Positions 27,536-37,428 of a stretch of 64,000 nucleotides of DNA are shown here, piece by piece. Each line of letters opens with the position of its first letter. Within the stretch, counting starts at the first letter, position 1. The DNA is taken from the NCBI RefSeq assembly GCF_002902755.1, contig NZ_PPRS01000013.1, forward strand, positions 19,392 through 83,391, in the 5' to 3' direction. Below the pieces are notes generated by a model. That model was not told the DNA's origin, made no database searches, and was given only the letters and a program-made list of their open reading frames with translations. The translations under genes and the position numbers were made by a program. Source of the DNA: Mammaliicoccus lentus (GTDB lineage Bacteria; Bacillota; Bacilli; Staphylococcales; Staphylococcaceae).

Positions 27536-28420
27536 TTATTTATATTCGCTTTGTGCAAGTGCTAAACAACCTATTACGCCTTGGTCATCATTTAAACTAG
27601 GTTTCACAATATAAGTTTCAACTGGTGGTAAATTTAAATAACCATTATTCAATATTTCAAATTGCTTATGAATTTTATCTAATAAATGATCTTGATGCAT
27701 GACACCACCACCAAAAATAATCTTTTCAGGTGATAACATTAGCGTTGTATTATAAGCCGCTTGAGCTATATAGTATGCTACCATATCCCAAGTCTTATCT
27801 TGTTCTTCAATATCTTTAGCTTTAATACCTGCACGTTTTTCTATAGCTGGTCCAGACGCCAATCCTTCTAAACAAGTATGATGGAATGGACAATTACCTT
27901 CAAAATCATCATCTTCATGCTGTTTTATAGACATATGACCCATTTCAGGATGACTTAGTCCTTGAATGTAACGACCATTCATCATAGCTCCACCGCCTAC
28001 ACCTGTCCCGATAGTGTAATAAACTGCTGAATCAACGTTTTTTGCAATTCCTTTTTGATATTCGCCGTATAAAGATGCATTAACATCTGTAGTAAATGCT
28101 ATAGGTACGTCAAAATATTTTTTTACTGAACCGATAAAATCAAAATCTTTCCAAGCTGTCTTCGGAGTAGATGTAATATATCCATATGTTTTTGACTCTT
28201 TATTTATATCGATAGGTCCAAATGAACCTATTCCAATACTTTTCAATTCATAATTTTTGAAAAAATTAATAACTTCAGTCATTGTTTCTTCAGGATATGT
28301 AGTTGGTATAGAAACACGCTCAATAACATTTAATGCTTCATCACCTATTGCACATACAAATTTTGTTCCTCCCGCTTCAATTGCTCCATAATATTGCATG
28401 ATTGACACTCGCTTTCTCAT
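27536..28420 (-). CDS. ROK-family sugar kinase, fructokinase-like
   Basis: A ROK kinase of about 290 residues. The ATP-binding motif GAIEAGGTKFVCAIG lies at the N-terminus and the zinc-site region reads HPEMGHMSIKQHEDDDFEG then NCPFHHTCLEGLASGPAIEK, the His/Cys spacing of fructokinase (ScrK/YdhR) members. Likely phosphorylates fructose or a related hexose. The frame opens at 28420 without a ribosome site; the ATG at 28399 (MQYYGAIEAGG) fits the family start better and gives 287 residues. Confidence 0.85.
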   Translation of the reverse strand: MRKRVSIMQYYGAIEAGGTKFVCAIGDEALNVIERVSIPTTYPEETMTEVINFFKNYELKSIGIGSFGPIDINKESKTYGYITSTPKTAWKDFDFIGSVKKYFDVPIAFTTDVNASLYGEYQKGIAKNVDSAVYYTIGTGVGGGAMMNGRYIQGLSHPEMGHMSIKQHEDDDFEGNCPFHHTCLEGLASGPAIEKRAGIKAKDIEEQDKTWDMVAYYIAQAAYNTTLMLSPEKIIFGGGVMHQDHLLDKIHKQFEILNNGYLNLPPVETYIVKPSLNDDQGVIGCLALAQSEYK

Positions 28421-28440
28421 TATCTAATATTTTTGTAATT

Positions 28441-29385
28441 TTAAAACCATTTTTTCTTTTTAAATACAACTAGCATGATTGCTGCTATTGCTACCATAAT
28501 GAATAATACAATGTAATAACCGTTGTGCCAATTTAATTCAGGCATATTTTCAAAGTTCATTCCATAAATACCGGCTATAAGTGTTAATGGCATGAATACG
28601 ACAGAATAAATCGTTAAAATTTTCATAATGTTATTCATTTTAAATGAATTCAATGAAATATAATTATCCCTTATATCACTTGTCATTTCCCGTGAAGCAT
28701 CAACCATTTCCATCTGTTTAATAAGATGATCATTAATATGCATGATATATAACAATTGTTGTTCATTCAAATTTAATACTTTTCCTTCACGCATCCGATA
28801 AACTAAATCTTTCATTGGTTGAACAGTTCTCTTAATTAATAACAACTCTTGTCTTAAATTAAAAGTATCATCAATCAAAGTCTTTGTAGAACTATCTACA
28901 TTATGCCGATCTTCAAAGTTAAAGACTTTATCTTCAATATCGTATATAAACGGAAAGAAATTATCTGTTATATCATCTAAAATATTTAATAATATATCTT
29001 TTGGTTCTTCATATTGTACCGTACGATTAAAAAGTTTTCTTTTAATTGTATCAATTTCCTCAAATCGTTCTTTATGGAAAGTAACAATATAATCTTCGCC
29101 TATGAATATATCGATTTCTTCTGATTCTAGCGTTTTTAAATCTAAAGCATGAAATACTAAAAATTGATAACCATCATATTGTTTGAATTTTGGTCTCTGT
29201 TGTACCAATGTTGCATCTTCAATAGATAAAGGGTGAAAATCAAAATATTGTGCGAGTACATTTGTTTCTTCTTCAGTTGACTCGTTCATATCAACCCATA
29301 TCCATTTATACTTTTCTTGAACTTCACTAGGAAAGGTAGTTTCTTTTATCTCATCATTTAAATTTATGTAATAAGTTTTAATCAT
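28441..29385 (-). CDS. corA: CorA-family Mg2+/divalent cation channel
   Basis: A 314-residue protein with a soluble N-terminal funnel domain and two C-terminal transmembrane helices (about 253-275 and 285-307) joined by a short loop. The selectivity motif YGMN is at the end of TM1 (AGIYGMNFENMPE). Forms a pentameric channel for Mg2+ or Co2+ in the family. No magnesium riboswitch is seen upstream. Confidence 0.9.
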   Translation of the reverse strand: MIKTYYINLNDEIKETTFPSEVQEKYKWIWVDMNESTEEETNVLAQYFDFHPLSIEDATLVQQRPKFKQYDGYQFLVFHALDLKTLESEEIDIFIGEDYIVTFHKERFEEIDTIKRKLFNRTVQYEEPKDILLNILDDITDNFFPFIYDIEDKVFNFEDRHNVDSSTKTLIDDTFNLRQELLLIKRTVQPMKDLVYRMREGKVLNLNEQQLLYIMHINDHLIKQMEMVDASREMTSDIRDNYISLNSFKMNNIMKILTIYSVVFMPLTLIAGIYGMNFENMPELNWHNGYYIVLFIMVAIAAIMLVVFKKKKWF

Positions 29386-29464
29386 ATTTTCACCGCTTAG
29401 AATTGATTTAAATTCATTATATATTATTTTAAAGTTTAGAACATAAATTGATTGTTCAAAATAA

Positions 29465-29506
29465 TTCTCCTAATTCGTTGGAGTTTAAATTAACAGATTA
29501 GGAGAA
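29465..29506. terminator. CTCCTAA-type hairpin
   Basis: TTCTCCTAAT / ATTAGGAGAA arms with a longer loop; likely ends purU (minus strand). Same family as the 26856 hairpin. Confidence 0.65.
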
Positions 29507-29629
29507 TTTATGTATGTATACGATTTTGAAAGTACAAGCTTCAACGTCAGCACTTTGCAAAATCGTTACAGTTTATATTTGATACTATTATAACTTCAGA
29601 ACAATTAGTCTTGTTCCTTTTATACTTAA

Positions 29630-30472
29630 TTAAGAAAATACGATAGTCTTGTTTCCATTAACAATAACTTTATGTTCACAATGCCATTGTACCGCTCTAG
29701 CTAGTACTTCTGATTCTACATGACGACCTGTATTTTTCATATCTTGTGCTGTATAGCGATGGTTTACTCTTACAACATCTTGCTCGATAATCGGACCAGC
29801 ATCTAAGTCTTCTGTTACATAATGGCTTGTAGCACCTATTAGTTTAACCCCTCTTGTATACGCTTGTTTATATGGATTAGCTCCGATAAATGAAGGTAAA
29901 AATGAATGGTGTATATTGATTATTTTCAAATGGTGTCTATCAACAAATTCAGGAGATAATATTTGCATATATTTAGCTAATACTAATAAATCAACGCCAT
30001 ATCCTTCACAAATTTCTGTTATTTTCTCTTCACTTTGTCGCTTTGTATCTTTTGTAACTTCTACATGATGAAACGGAATACCCATGTCTTCTACAAATTT
30101 TCTATTATTCTCATGGTTGCTTATAACGCAACTAATTTCGATAGGAAATTCTTGTCTGTTTGCTCGTAACATAATCTCACTTAAAGCGTGATCTTCTTTA
30201 GAAACGAGTAGCGCAGTTTTCACTTTCGTGTTAGCGTCATAAATTTTGAAATGTATATTTCTGCTATTTAGTTCTTTTTCTAATAGTCCTTTAACTTCAT
30301 CATTTTGATCGAAGACTATTCTTAAATATAAATGATTTTCATTTTCTTGAACATCTGTATAGTGATCCAAATGAAATATATTAGAGTTTGTATTTTTAAT
30401 AGTTGTAGAAATTAAAGATGTGATTCCTATTTCATCTTTACAATCTGCAAGTAAAATATAATGATTATTCAT
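29630..30472 (-). CDS. purU: Formyltetrahydrofolate deformylase
   Basis: PurU hydrolyses 10-formyl-THF to formate and THF, balancing one-carbon pools. An N-terminal ACT domain (MNNHYILLADCKDEIGITS) is followed by the formyltransferase-like domain with the INIHHSFLPSF and DLDAGPII catalytic motifs. The frame runs to 30553, but AAAGGATGAG before the ATG at 30472 sets the start, giving 280 residues, the usual length. Together with fdhA in this window it suggests that released formate can be oxidised. Confidence 0.92.
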   Translation of the reverse strand: MNNHYILLADCKDEIGITSLISTTIKNTNSNIFHLDHYTDVQENENHLYLRIVFDQNDEVKGLLEKELNSRNIHFKIYDANTKVKTALLVSKEDHALSEIMLRANRQEFPIEISCVISNHENNRKFVEDMGIPFHHVEVTKDTKRQSEEKITEICEGYGVDLLVLAKYMQILSPEFVDRHHLKIINIHHSFLPSFIGANPYKQAYTRGVKLIGATSHYVTEDLDAGPIIEQDVVRVNHRYTAQDMKNTGRHVESEVLARAVQWHCEHKVIVNGNKTIVFS

Positions 30473-30649
30473 GTTTCTCATCCTTTTATAAATTGTGTAA
30501 AAATTCTTACGATAATAGCTATTATAAAATTTTATATGAGATAACACAATCAAACTTGCCTACTTATTCCAATGTAAGCGAATTCAGTTAATAATTATTA
30601 TTTAAATACATAAATTGATCCAATTGCAATTCTTCCAATGTATCTCTTA

Positions 30650-31453
30650 TTAATTTTTTCTTTGGAAATAATTTAATCCATATTTTTCAACTGGAACAAC
30701 TTTACCTTCGTAAACATACTTACCATTAAATAAAGTGCGATTTTTTGTCACTTTAATAGTTGAGAGCGCCCCTTCTTCTGGCGAAATAAAAAATGAATCA
30801 AATACTTTGTAGATGAAGTCACCAATTTTTTTATTGTATTTGGTTTTGCCTAAATTAGTAGACACAGCTCCCGGATGTACAGCCGATACATTTAATCCAT
30901 GTTTACTAAAACGTTCATCCAATTCCTGCATAAAGTAAAGTACTGCTAACTTAGATTTACTATATGATTTAACTGGGTTAAATTTTAGTGGGTAAGCAAA
31001 ATTATGATTCCCCATAGCTGTATATTTGTATGCACCTGATGATACAACAATAATTTGTTTATCTTCACTTTCCATTATTTTTTCGAATAAAGTATGTGTT
31101 AATAAAAAATGACCTAAATAATTTGTTCCAAACATGAGCTCATAACCATCTACAGTTTTTTGCCTTGTTAAAGAAACGACACCCGCATTATTAATCAGGC
31201 AATCTACATGTGTATAACGATTTAAAATATTAGTTGCTGCTTGCATTACACTCGCTAGATCAGATAAATCACATTTGATGATATCAACACGCTTATAAGG
31301 GTGTCGTGCCTGTATTAGCTGCTTAACTGATTCTCCTTTATCAACGTTTCTACAAAGTAATATTAAAATATCATATTCTGACGCTAATTCAATTACAGTG
31401 CTTTTGCCTATACCAGACGTAGGCCCGGTAATAGCTAGAATTCTATTCGACAT
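30650..31453 (-). CDS. Short-chain dehydrogenase/reductase
   Basis: A 267-residue SDR resembling the retinol-dehydrogenase/WWOX-like subgroup. It has the NAD(P)-binding TGPTSGIGKS, structural NNAG (DCLINNAGVVS), the catalytic Ser in VVSSGAYK and the YSKSK motif. R36 in LLCRN favours NADP(H). Substrate unknown. Single gene. Confidence 0.87.
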   Translation of the reverse strand: MSNRILAITGPTSGIGKSTVIELASEYDILILLCRNVDKGESVKQLIQARHPYKRVDIIKCDLSDLASVMQAATNILNRYTHVDCLINNAGVVSLTRQKTVDGYELMFGTNYLGHFLLTHTLFEKIMESEDKQIIVVSSGAYKYTAMGNHNFAYPLKFNPVKSYSKSKLAVLYFMQELDERFSKHGLNVSAVHPGAVSTNLGKTKYNKKIGDFIYKVFDSFFISPEEGALSTIKVTKNRTLFNGKYVYEGKVVPVEKYGLNYFQRKN

Positions 31454-31585
31454 TATAATTACTCCTTTTATTTATTAAGTTATATTTACCCGAAAAAATG
31501 TATAATTAACATAAATGAGAATGAAAAATCGCTCTTTATATTCATAAGATTTTTTATCGATTTGTCATGTCTACTGCCAACATAA

Positions 31586-31627
31586 CTAATCAGGCTGAGT
31601 CATTTATTTATGTCCCAGCCTGATTAG
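31586..31627. terminator. Terminator after the mupG-PTS operon
   Basis: CTAATCAGGCTG / CAGCCTGATTAG perfect 12-bp outer stem. The inner GAGTCA...TGTCCC sequence resembles the first hairpin of the dispersed element. Confidence 0.8.
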
Positions 31628-31636
31628 TTTCTAAAA

Positions 31637-31951
31637 TTACTTTTTTATATAATTTTCATGAACATAAATTAATTCTTTCGCCATCTCTTTTATAATTTCA
31701 GTTGAAATAAGTTGATCTTCTGCGTGTACCAATAACAGATTAAGTTTAATCTCTTCTCCTGCAGATTCGGATTGGATGAGGTCTTTATGAACTTTATGTC
31801 CTTCAGTTAAATATTTGTTGCCTTCTTCAACTAAATCATAAGAATCATTAAAATTATTTGATTTTGCTTCTTGAATTGCTTGCATATAGGTACTTTTAGC
31901 CATGCCTACATTCGTTATAATCTGAAAAGCTATCTGTTCGTACTTTTCCAT
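31637..31951 (-). CDS. PTS Lac-family EIIA
   Basis: A 104-residue all-helical lactose/cellobiose-type EIIA. The phosphorylated histidine is H76 in LLLVHAEDQL, matching the HA(Q/E)D signature. It follows EIIB by 9 nt. It relays phosphate from HPr to EIIB of the sugar transporter encoded by this locus. Confidence 0.9.
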   Translation of the reverse strand: MEKYEQIAFQIITNVGMAKSTYMQAIQEAKSNNFNDSYDLVEEGNKYLTEGHKVHKDLIQSESAGEEIKLNLLLVHAEDQLISTEIIKEMAKELIYVHENYIKK

Positions 31952-31960
31952 TTAATCACC

Positions 31961-32263
31961 TTATTCCATTAGACTTTCTGCTTGTTTAAGTACCCCTTCT
32001 CCATCCATCATGCCATATTGTTGCATGCCTATAACGTCGATTGGAACTTTTCCGTCAGCTATTTTTTCTACTTGAGCTTTTTGAAATCTCACTTGAGGTC
32101 CTAATAAAATGACATCAACTTCATCTATTTTCGATTCAGCTTCAGATAAAGCTAATGCTTCAATTTCATAATCTTTATTTTCTTTATCGGCAGTTTCTTG
32201 CATTTTTTTAACCAACATACTAGTAGACATACCCGCTGAACAAACTAATAATATTTTTTTCAT
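31961..32263 (-). CDS. PTS Lac-family EIIB
   Basis: A 100-residue cellobiose/chitobiose-type EIIB with the phosphocysteine C8 in ILLVCSAGMSTS. The frame extends to 32278, but GGGAGAG within the end of mupG places the start at the ATG at 32263, two bases after the mupG stop. Tightly coupled to mupG and EIIA. Confidence 0.9.
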   Translation of the reverse strand: MKKILLVCSAGMSTSMLVKKMQETADKENKDYEIEALALSEAESKIDEVDVILLGPQVRFQKAQVEKIADGKVPIDVIGMQQYGMMDGEGVLKQAESLME

Positions 32264-32265
32264 TT

Positions 32266-33360
32266 TTATCTCTCCCATAATTTAAATTTAAAGAATGCCC
32301 AAGGTTTTAAGTAATCTAATAGTTGCAAGTCATGATTTTCTATTTTTCCTACAACATTCACTTTTCCTGTGTTGAGCATCGGTTTTAAAGCAATTTGTAA
32401 TTCCCCTTTATATTGACCATATTCATCATTATCGATTAATACATCGCCTCTTTTTATAGCAACTGTATGATGAGGTGGAAATGATTCTTGTTTATATTTC
32501 ACTCGACTTTGAGTAGATCGAATCAAATAGTCGCTTACATCACCTCTATAAAAATGTGGTTCTTCAAAAATAATTTTCTTTTCTAAATCTGTATAGCTTC
32601 CCACTAATTTAATATCAAAAGTTATCGGTTCATGGATTAAATCACTCAATTCCTTTAATTCTTTTTCAGATGGATAGCAATTACTGATAATAACATCATC
32701 TATTAAGCCGGTTGCCCATAAATATTTTGCTTGAGAAGTAATCGGCAAACCGCGATGTTGTTCTAATGTAGGAAGTCCTTCTGTAATAGGCCAAGGTCCA
32801 AAATCCGCTTCTTTACTAGATACAAATGCAGCTGTTCTCAAGCCGTATTGTTTAAATTTCTTACTGCCTTCTATAAAAAAGGCTTCAGATATACCTGCAT
32901 AACGATGGGGATAAAAGTTATGACAACCTACGAGCCGATTTCGATTAGGTTCAAAGTCTAATACATTGTCTATATAATGATTCATTACGCTCATATTCAG
33001 CTCTATTTTGATTCCATATGGATTATAAGTCATATCACTCGTTTCTTTTGCTCCTACCCCTTCGTCGAGTCTGATACCATCTACACCCATTTCATAAAAG
33101 AATGATAAATCGTTAGTTTCAATATTTAATACTTTAAATGTTCTAGGTGCTACATCAACAAATATTTCAAAATTTAAAGACTTTGCGAATTGAATAATTT
33201 TTTTGATAGATGGAAGTATTTCGGATTTGTTTTCTTCAGTAATTTGTAATAAGTTCGTAAATATTCTAGAAAAACCGTACTCATGTGCTTTCTCTATATA
33301 CTTTAAGTCATCAGCTTCCTTAGATTTCCCCGGATATAGAGATATCCCCAATTTTCTCAT
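32266..33360 (-). CDS. MupG/DUF871 family 6-phospho-N-acetylmuramidase-like hydrolase
   Basis: A 364-residue protein of the DUF871 (MupG) family: an N-terminal TIM-barrel (about 1-235) and a C-terminal cyclophilin-like domain (about 245-360). S. aureus MupG cleaves phosphorylated MurNAc-GlcNAc brought in by a PTS, within cell-wall recycling. Conserved segments here include the early SLYPGKSK and GVDGIRLDEGVG. The gene starts the operon mupG-EIIB-EIIA; the divergent EIIC completes the transporter. The sugar is inferred: a peptidoglycan disaccharide or another phosphorylated beta-glycoside. No murQ or murR gene is nearby. Confidence 0.82.
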   Translation of the reverse strand: MRKLGISLYPGKSKEADDLKYIEKAHEYGFSRIFTNLLQITEENKSEILPSIKKIIQFAKSLNFEIFVDVAPRTFKVLNIETNDLSFFYEMGVDGIRLDEGVGAKETSDMTYNPYGIKIELNMSVMNHYIDNVLDFEPNRNRLVGCHNFYPHRYAGISEAFFIEGSKKFKQYGLRTAAFVSSKEADFGPWPITEGLPTLEQHRGLPITSQAKYLWATGLIDDVIISNCYPSEKELKELSDLIHEPITFDIKLVGSYTDLEKKIIFEEPHFYRGDVSDYLIRSTQSRVKYKQESFPPHHTVAIKRGDVLIDNDEYGQYKGELQIALKPMLNTGKVNVVGKIENHDLQLLDYLKPWAFFKFKLWER

Positions 33361-33442
33361 GATATAACCTCACAATTCTTTCAATTAATTTCTTTTTTTG
33401 TAATTTTGAATAATTTTACTATTTAGTTTATACTATAACAAA

Positions 33443-33458
33443 ATTAAAGCGCTTACAA
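33443..33458. promoter_or_regulatory. cre site between mupG and EIIC
   Basis: ATTAAAGCGCTTACAA matches the CcpA consensus WTGNAARCGNWWNCAW except at position 3 (T for G). It sits between the divergent promoters, so CcpA could repress both transcripts. Confidence 0.7.
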
Positions 33459-33475
33459 ACAAAGGGGGATTAACA

Positions 33476-34777
33476 TTGAATAATTTTGCAACTTGGATAG
33501 AAAATAAGCTTTCGGGACCAATGACTAAGCTTTCAAACCAAAGACATCTACTTGCTATTCGTGATGGGGTTATTTCAGCGTTACCATTCATTATATTTGG
33601 TTCATTTTTCTTAATATTTGCAACACCACCATTGCCAGAATCTTGGGCAATTACTAAGTGGGCAACAGCACATGCCGAAGAAATTTTAATACCTTATAGA
33701 ATGACTATGTTTATAATGAGTTTGTATATCGTTTTTGGTATAGGATATAATCTTGCAAAATCCTATGACCTTGATCCATTATCTGCCGCACAACTTTCTA
33801 CCGCAGCTTTTCTATTAACTATCGCACCTACTATGGACGATAAATTAGGTTTTGTTTTACCTATGACAAATTTAGGTGGGCACGGTTTATTTGTCGCAAT
33901 GATTGTTGCTATTCTTTCTGTAGAAATATATCGTTTCTGTAAAATTAAAAACATCACGATTAAAATGCCACCACAAGTTCCACCTTCCGTCAGTCGCTCA
34001 TTCGAATCTCTTATACCTGTCGTTTTTGTTCTAGGGTTTATGAGTATCATTACAGTACTATTCCAACTAGACTTACACTCACTCGTAGATAAAATTGTCG
34101 GACCGCTTGTGTTTGCAGGCGACACACTACCAGGTGTTTTAGTGCCAGTATTTTTAACAACATTCTTCTGGTCATTTGGTATTCATGGAATGTCTATTGT
34201 CGGTACGATAGAACGACCATTATGGGAAGTTTATTTAGCTAAAAACGGTGAAGCACATGCAGCAGGAGAAGCACTACCTCATATTGCACCCGAAACATTT
34301 TTCCAATGGTTTGTATGGATTGGTGGTGCGGGCGCAACTTTAGGTCTTGTTATTTGTATATTAATATTTGCAAAATCACAATTCCTTAAAAAAATGGGTA
34401 AAGCAGTTGCCATCCCTTCTTTATTTAACATCAATGAACCAGTTATATTTGGTTTACCAATTGTATTAAACCCAATTATGGTCATTCCATTTATTTTAAT
34501 ACCTATCGTTTTAACGATTATCACTTATATCGCAACTGCCCTAGGATTAGTCAATGCGACCAGTGTAATGCCTCCATGGACTTTACCTGCTCCAATTGGT
34601 GCATACTTAGCCACTGGTGGCGATTGGCGGGCTATCATACTCGTATTAATCAATATTGCAATTTCTGTCGGTATTTATTTCCCATTCTTTAAAATGTATG
34701 ATCGTAAAATGATTTTAGAGGAAAGTGGCGAATCTAAAGAAGAAATTGAAAAAGATATGGAAGAAGAAAACAAATAA
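33476..34777 (+). CDS. PTS Lac-family EIIC permease
   Basis: A 433-residue membrane permease of the lactose/cellobiose/chitobiose PTS family with about 10 hydrophobic segments and the substrate-site motif NINEPVIFGLPIVLNP. TTG start at 33476 with AAAGGGGG at 33461. It is transcribed away from the mupG-EIIB-EIIA operon and shares its cre site. As the only EIIC here, it is the natural membrane partner of those EIIA and EIIB proteins. The C-terminal tail is acidic. Confidence 0.9.
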   Translation: MNNFATWIENKLSGPMTKLSNQRHLLAIRDGVISALPFIIFGSFFLIFATPPLPESWAITKWATAHAEEILIPYRMTMFIMSLYIVFGIGYNLAKSYDLDPLSAAQLSTAAFLLTIAPTMDDKLGFVLPMTNLGGHGLFVAMIVAILSVEIYRFCKIKNITIKMPPQVPPSVSRSFESLIPVVFVLGFMSIITVLFQLDLHSLVDKIVGPLVFAGDTLPGVLVPVFLTTFFWSFGIHGMSIVGTIERPLWEVYLAKNGEAHAAGEALPHIAPETFFQWFVWIGGAGATLGLVICILIFAKSQFLKKMGKAVAIPSLFNINEPVIFGLPIVLNPIMVIPFILIPIVLTIITYIATALGLVNATSVMPPWTLPAPIGAYLATGGDWRAIILVLINIAISVGIYFPFFKMYDRKMILEESGESKEEIEKDMEEENK

Positions 34778-34829
34778 TAATGTAGAAGATATAAATAAGG
34801 ATGAAAGATGCACGAAGATTTTTATAAAA

Positions 34830-34881
34830 AATAAGCATATCACTTTCAAACTGAAACAATCCGTTAAGTGATATGCTTATT
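34830..34881. terminator. Terminator of EIIC
   Basis: Perfect 16-bp stem (34830-34845 with 34866-34881), T-rich on the 3' side, between convergent genes. Confidence 0.88.
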
Positions 34882-34919
34882 TATTTTGAGTTAGAATTTA
34901 TGTTTCAAGCTCTTAAATG

Positions 34920-35402
34920 TTAAAAAATAATATCAATAAAGAACCAAATAACCATAACGATCATGATAAGTGCTTTTGCTATTGTACTTGTTAAAAATCC
35001 TAATAGTGAACCTATACTTGCATTAAGTGCAGCACTGATATCACTCTTTTGTATAATTTCTGAAACGAATACTAAGATAAACGGTACGATAATAATACCG
35101 AAAGGTGGAAATACAAAGCAACCAATAATAACACCAACTGCTGCCATTATCTCTCCTAATTTAGAACCACCAAATTTTTTCACAAAGTAACTGTTCATGA
35201 TGATGTCCGACAAAATCATAAATACTGTAAAGAGTATCATAACCGTCCAAAATACCCATGATAATTTTGATGAATCTATTGCAAAATGATATATAAAGTA
35301 CCCTATCCAAAGAAATAAAACGGATGGGATAATTGGTTTGATTAAACCGATAAATGCAATTACAAACATTATAATGATAAGTAACCAACTAATTGTTGTC
35401 AT
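34920..35402 (-). CDS. DUF456 family membrane protein
   Basis: A 160-residue protein with four to five hydrophobic helices and glycine-rich segments (GGSKLGEIMAAVGVIIGCFVFP read in part) typical of DUF456. Function unknown in the family. It begins 14 nt after the MFS gene stop and is likely cotranscribed. Confidence 0.82.
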   Translation of the reverse strand: MTTISWLLIIIMFVIAFIGLIKPIIPSVLFLWIGYFIYHFAIDSSKLSWVFWTVMILFTVFMILSDIIMNSYFVKKFGGSKLGEIMAAVGVIIGCFVFPPFGIIIVPFILVFVSEIIQKSDISAALNASIGSLLGFLTSTIAKALIMIVMVIWFFIDIIF

Positions 35403-35416
35403 GTAATTTAGTACTC

Positions 35417-36628
35417 CTAACTAATTTGTGTATTGTTTTGTTCCTTATGTTCTATAGTGAAAATTAATAGAACAAACGCAAGTGCTATCGAAAAACTTGA
35501 AACAAAGAACACATTTCCTAATCCTACTATATCACTCATGACACCACCAAGTAAATTTCCACCTAGTTGTCCAATAACCATAGCGTTCGCAAATAAAGTC
35601 GAAGCGTAACCTGGAAAGTCTGGTAAAATATCTTGGAAATAACTGATACCAAGCCCTAACAAAATAGCTAAGAAAAATGCTAAAGCTAATTGTCCAATTA
35701 ACATTGCAGTAAAACTATCAAACACCCCGATACTGAAATAATAACCAAAGCCAAATATTGAACCTACCATGAGTAAAGTTTTCGTTCTGAATTTACTTGC
35801 GATAGCTCCTAGAATAATCATAAGCGGTACTTCTAAGCCTGCACATAAACTTGCTAAATAACCAACATGAGACTCGTCATCTTTCAAATATTCAGTTACA
35901 TATAAAGGCATGTTTAAAGTATACATCCATTGCCCAATATGCAATAGAATGAAAGCTAAAAATGGTATAAGTAAAGTCGGTTCTTTAATTAAGTTCGGAG
36001 CTTTTTTCTCTGGAAAATTCCCTACTATATTATTTAAGATTTTCTTTGGTTCCTTATAAAATAATAATAGTAATACGAGTACAGTTAAGAATATAGTAAC
36101 CGTACCACCAAATAGACCGTCATAACCCAATAGTGAAAGTAATACAGTACCTATCAATGGACCAAATAAGAAACCTAATGAGAAAGTTGATCTTAAAACA
36201 GTATTGGCAAAGATACTTCTATCTTTATATTCTGATTCATTAATAGATTCACGAGCAGAAGCATACATTTGAGGCATTGCAGGTGCTGCCAGACCTTGGA
36301 ACATTCCGTATAATACAATGAAGATCCAGATAGTATGTACATAGAAATAAATGGAGAAACATAAAGCACCCATTATAAGGGCTGTTGCGATAAGATATTT
36401 ACGGTTGATTTTACCATTATCTGAAAACCTAGCTACTATAGAATTCACAGTGAAGGATGCTCCAGCAGCAAGAGCCATTAATAGACCATATTGGCCACTA
36501 GTCATTCCTAAGTGTTGTGTCGCATATAACACTAAGAACGGGGTAGTGATTGCGATTGCCATACCGAGTAATCCCATATTCACTGTAAAGAGCTTATAAT
36601 TTTTGATTTGAAACAGTTTCAAAAACAT
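35417..36628 (-). CDS. MFS transporter, sugar-efflux (SetA)-like
   Basis: A 403-residue major facilitator with 12 hydrophobic segments. The loop GQYGLLMALAAGASFTVNSI and the pattern of helices resemble the sugar efflux SetA/SotB branch, but the substrate is not determined. It forms a likely two-gene operon with DUF456. Confidence 0.8.
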   Translation of the reverse strand: MFLKLFQIKNYKLFTVNMGLLGMAIAITTPFLVLYATQHLGMTSGQYGLLMALAAGASFTVNSIVARFSDNGKINRKYLIATALIMGALCFSIYFYVHTIWIFIVLYGMFQGLAAPAMPQMYASARESINESEYKDRSIFANTVLRSTFSLGFLFGPLIGTVLLSLLGYDGLFGGTVTIFLTVLVLLLLFYKEPKKILNNIVGNFPEKKAPNLIKEPTLLIPFLAFILLHIGQWMYTLNMPLYVTEYLKDDESHVGYLASLCAGLEVPLMIILGAIASKFRTKTLLMVGSIFGFGYYFSIGVFDSFTAMLIGQLALAFFLAILLGLGISYFQDILPDFPGYASTLFANAMVIGQLGGNLLGGVMSDIVGLGNVFFVSSFSIALAFVLLIFTIEHKEQNNTQIS

Positions 36629-36761
36629 GAATTCACATCTTTCTTTATTTTATTATATGCTTGTACTTTATAGCTAAACCCCTGTTACGTCAATGCTAAA
36701 ATTGATATAATTTTTCTAAAGTTATAAAATAAATTTACATGATTTAAGAAGGAGAAAAGCC

Positions 36762-37400
36762 ATGGTATTTAAAATTGATTATATTTCTACTGGTAAAGTT
36801 TCTAACGTTACGTTCGATAATCAAAAAACAAAAAAGACCGCCATTTATAAAACCCCTATTTCAAATAGTATGTTTTTATCAAAAACAGGGTTTGTTGAAG
36901 ATGAACAACAATATAAAGGGCACGGCGGTCCTGAAAAAGCTATATGTTTCTATAGTAAAGATAACTATCAATATTGGAACGATATCATTCACCTGTTGCC
37001 TGAATATGCAATTTTTGGAGAAAACTTAACAGTCTCTGGCTTAACCGAAGCGGATTTAAATATCGGTGATACATATCAGTTAGGTGAAGCCACTATACAA
37101 GTATCTTGTCCAAGACAACCTTGCGCTACAATCGCGCAAAGGTATGGCATAAAAGACTTAGTTAAAAGAATGGCAGACAGTTGTAAAACAGGATGTTATT
37201 TTCGCGTAATCAAAGAAGGCTATGTATCACAAGGAGACGATTTAGTATTGATTGAACAAAAAAAGCCTTCCCTTTCTATACTTGAATTGAATGAAACACG
37301 TTTTAAAGATAATAAAAACAAACAACGCATACAATCAGTATTAAATCATGATGGTATAAATGAAGAAACAAGAAATATATTTATTAAATTATTAAAATAA
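36762..37400 (+). CDS. MOSC-domain protein, YiiM-like
   Basis: A 212-residue protein with a MOSC domain (about 30-165) followed by a helical tail. The fold's conserved cysteine is in SCPRQPCATIAQRYG, and GHGGPEKAICFYSKDNY is the family signature. MOSC proteins of the YiiM type reduce N-hydroxylated bases using a molybdenum cofactor, consistent with the molybdoenzyme elsewhere in the window. AAGGAGAAAAG site before the ATG. Confidence 0.87.
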   Translation: MVFKIDYISTGKVSNVTFDNQKTKKTAIYKTPISNSMFLSKTGFVEDEQQYKGHGGPEKAICFYSKDNYQYWNDIIHLLPEYAIFGENLTVSGLTEADLNIGDTYQLGEATIQVSCPRQPCATIAQRYGIKDLVKRMADSCKTGCYFRVIKEGYVSQGDDLVLIEQKKPSLSILELNETRFKDNKNKQRIQSVLNHDGINEETRNIFIKLLK

Positions 37401-37428
37401 ATGATAACATCGTACAAATCTCTATCGG

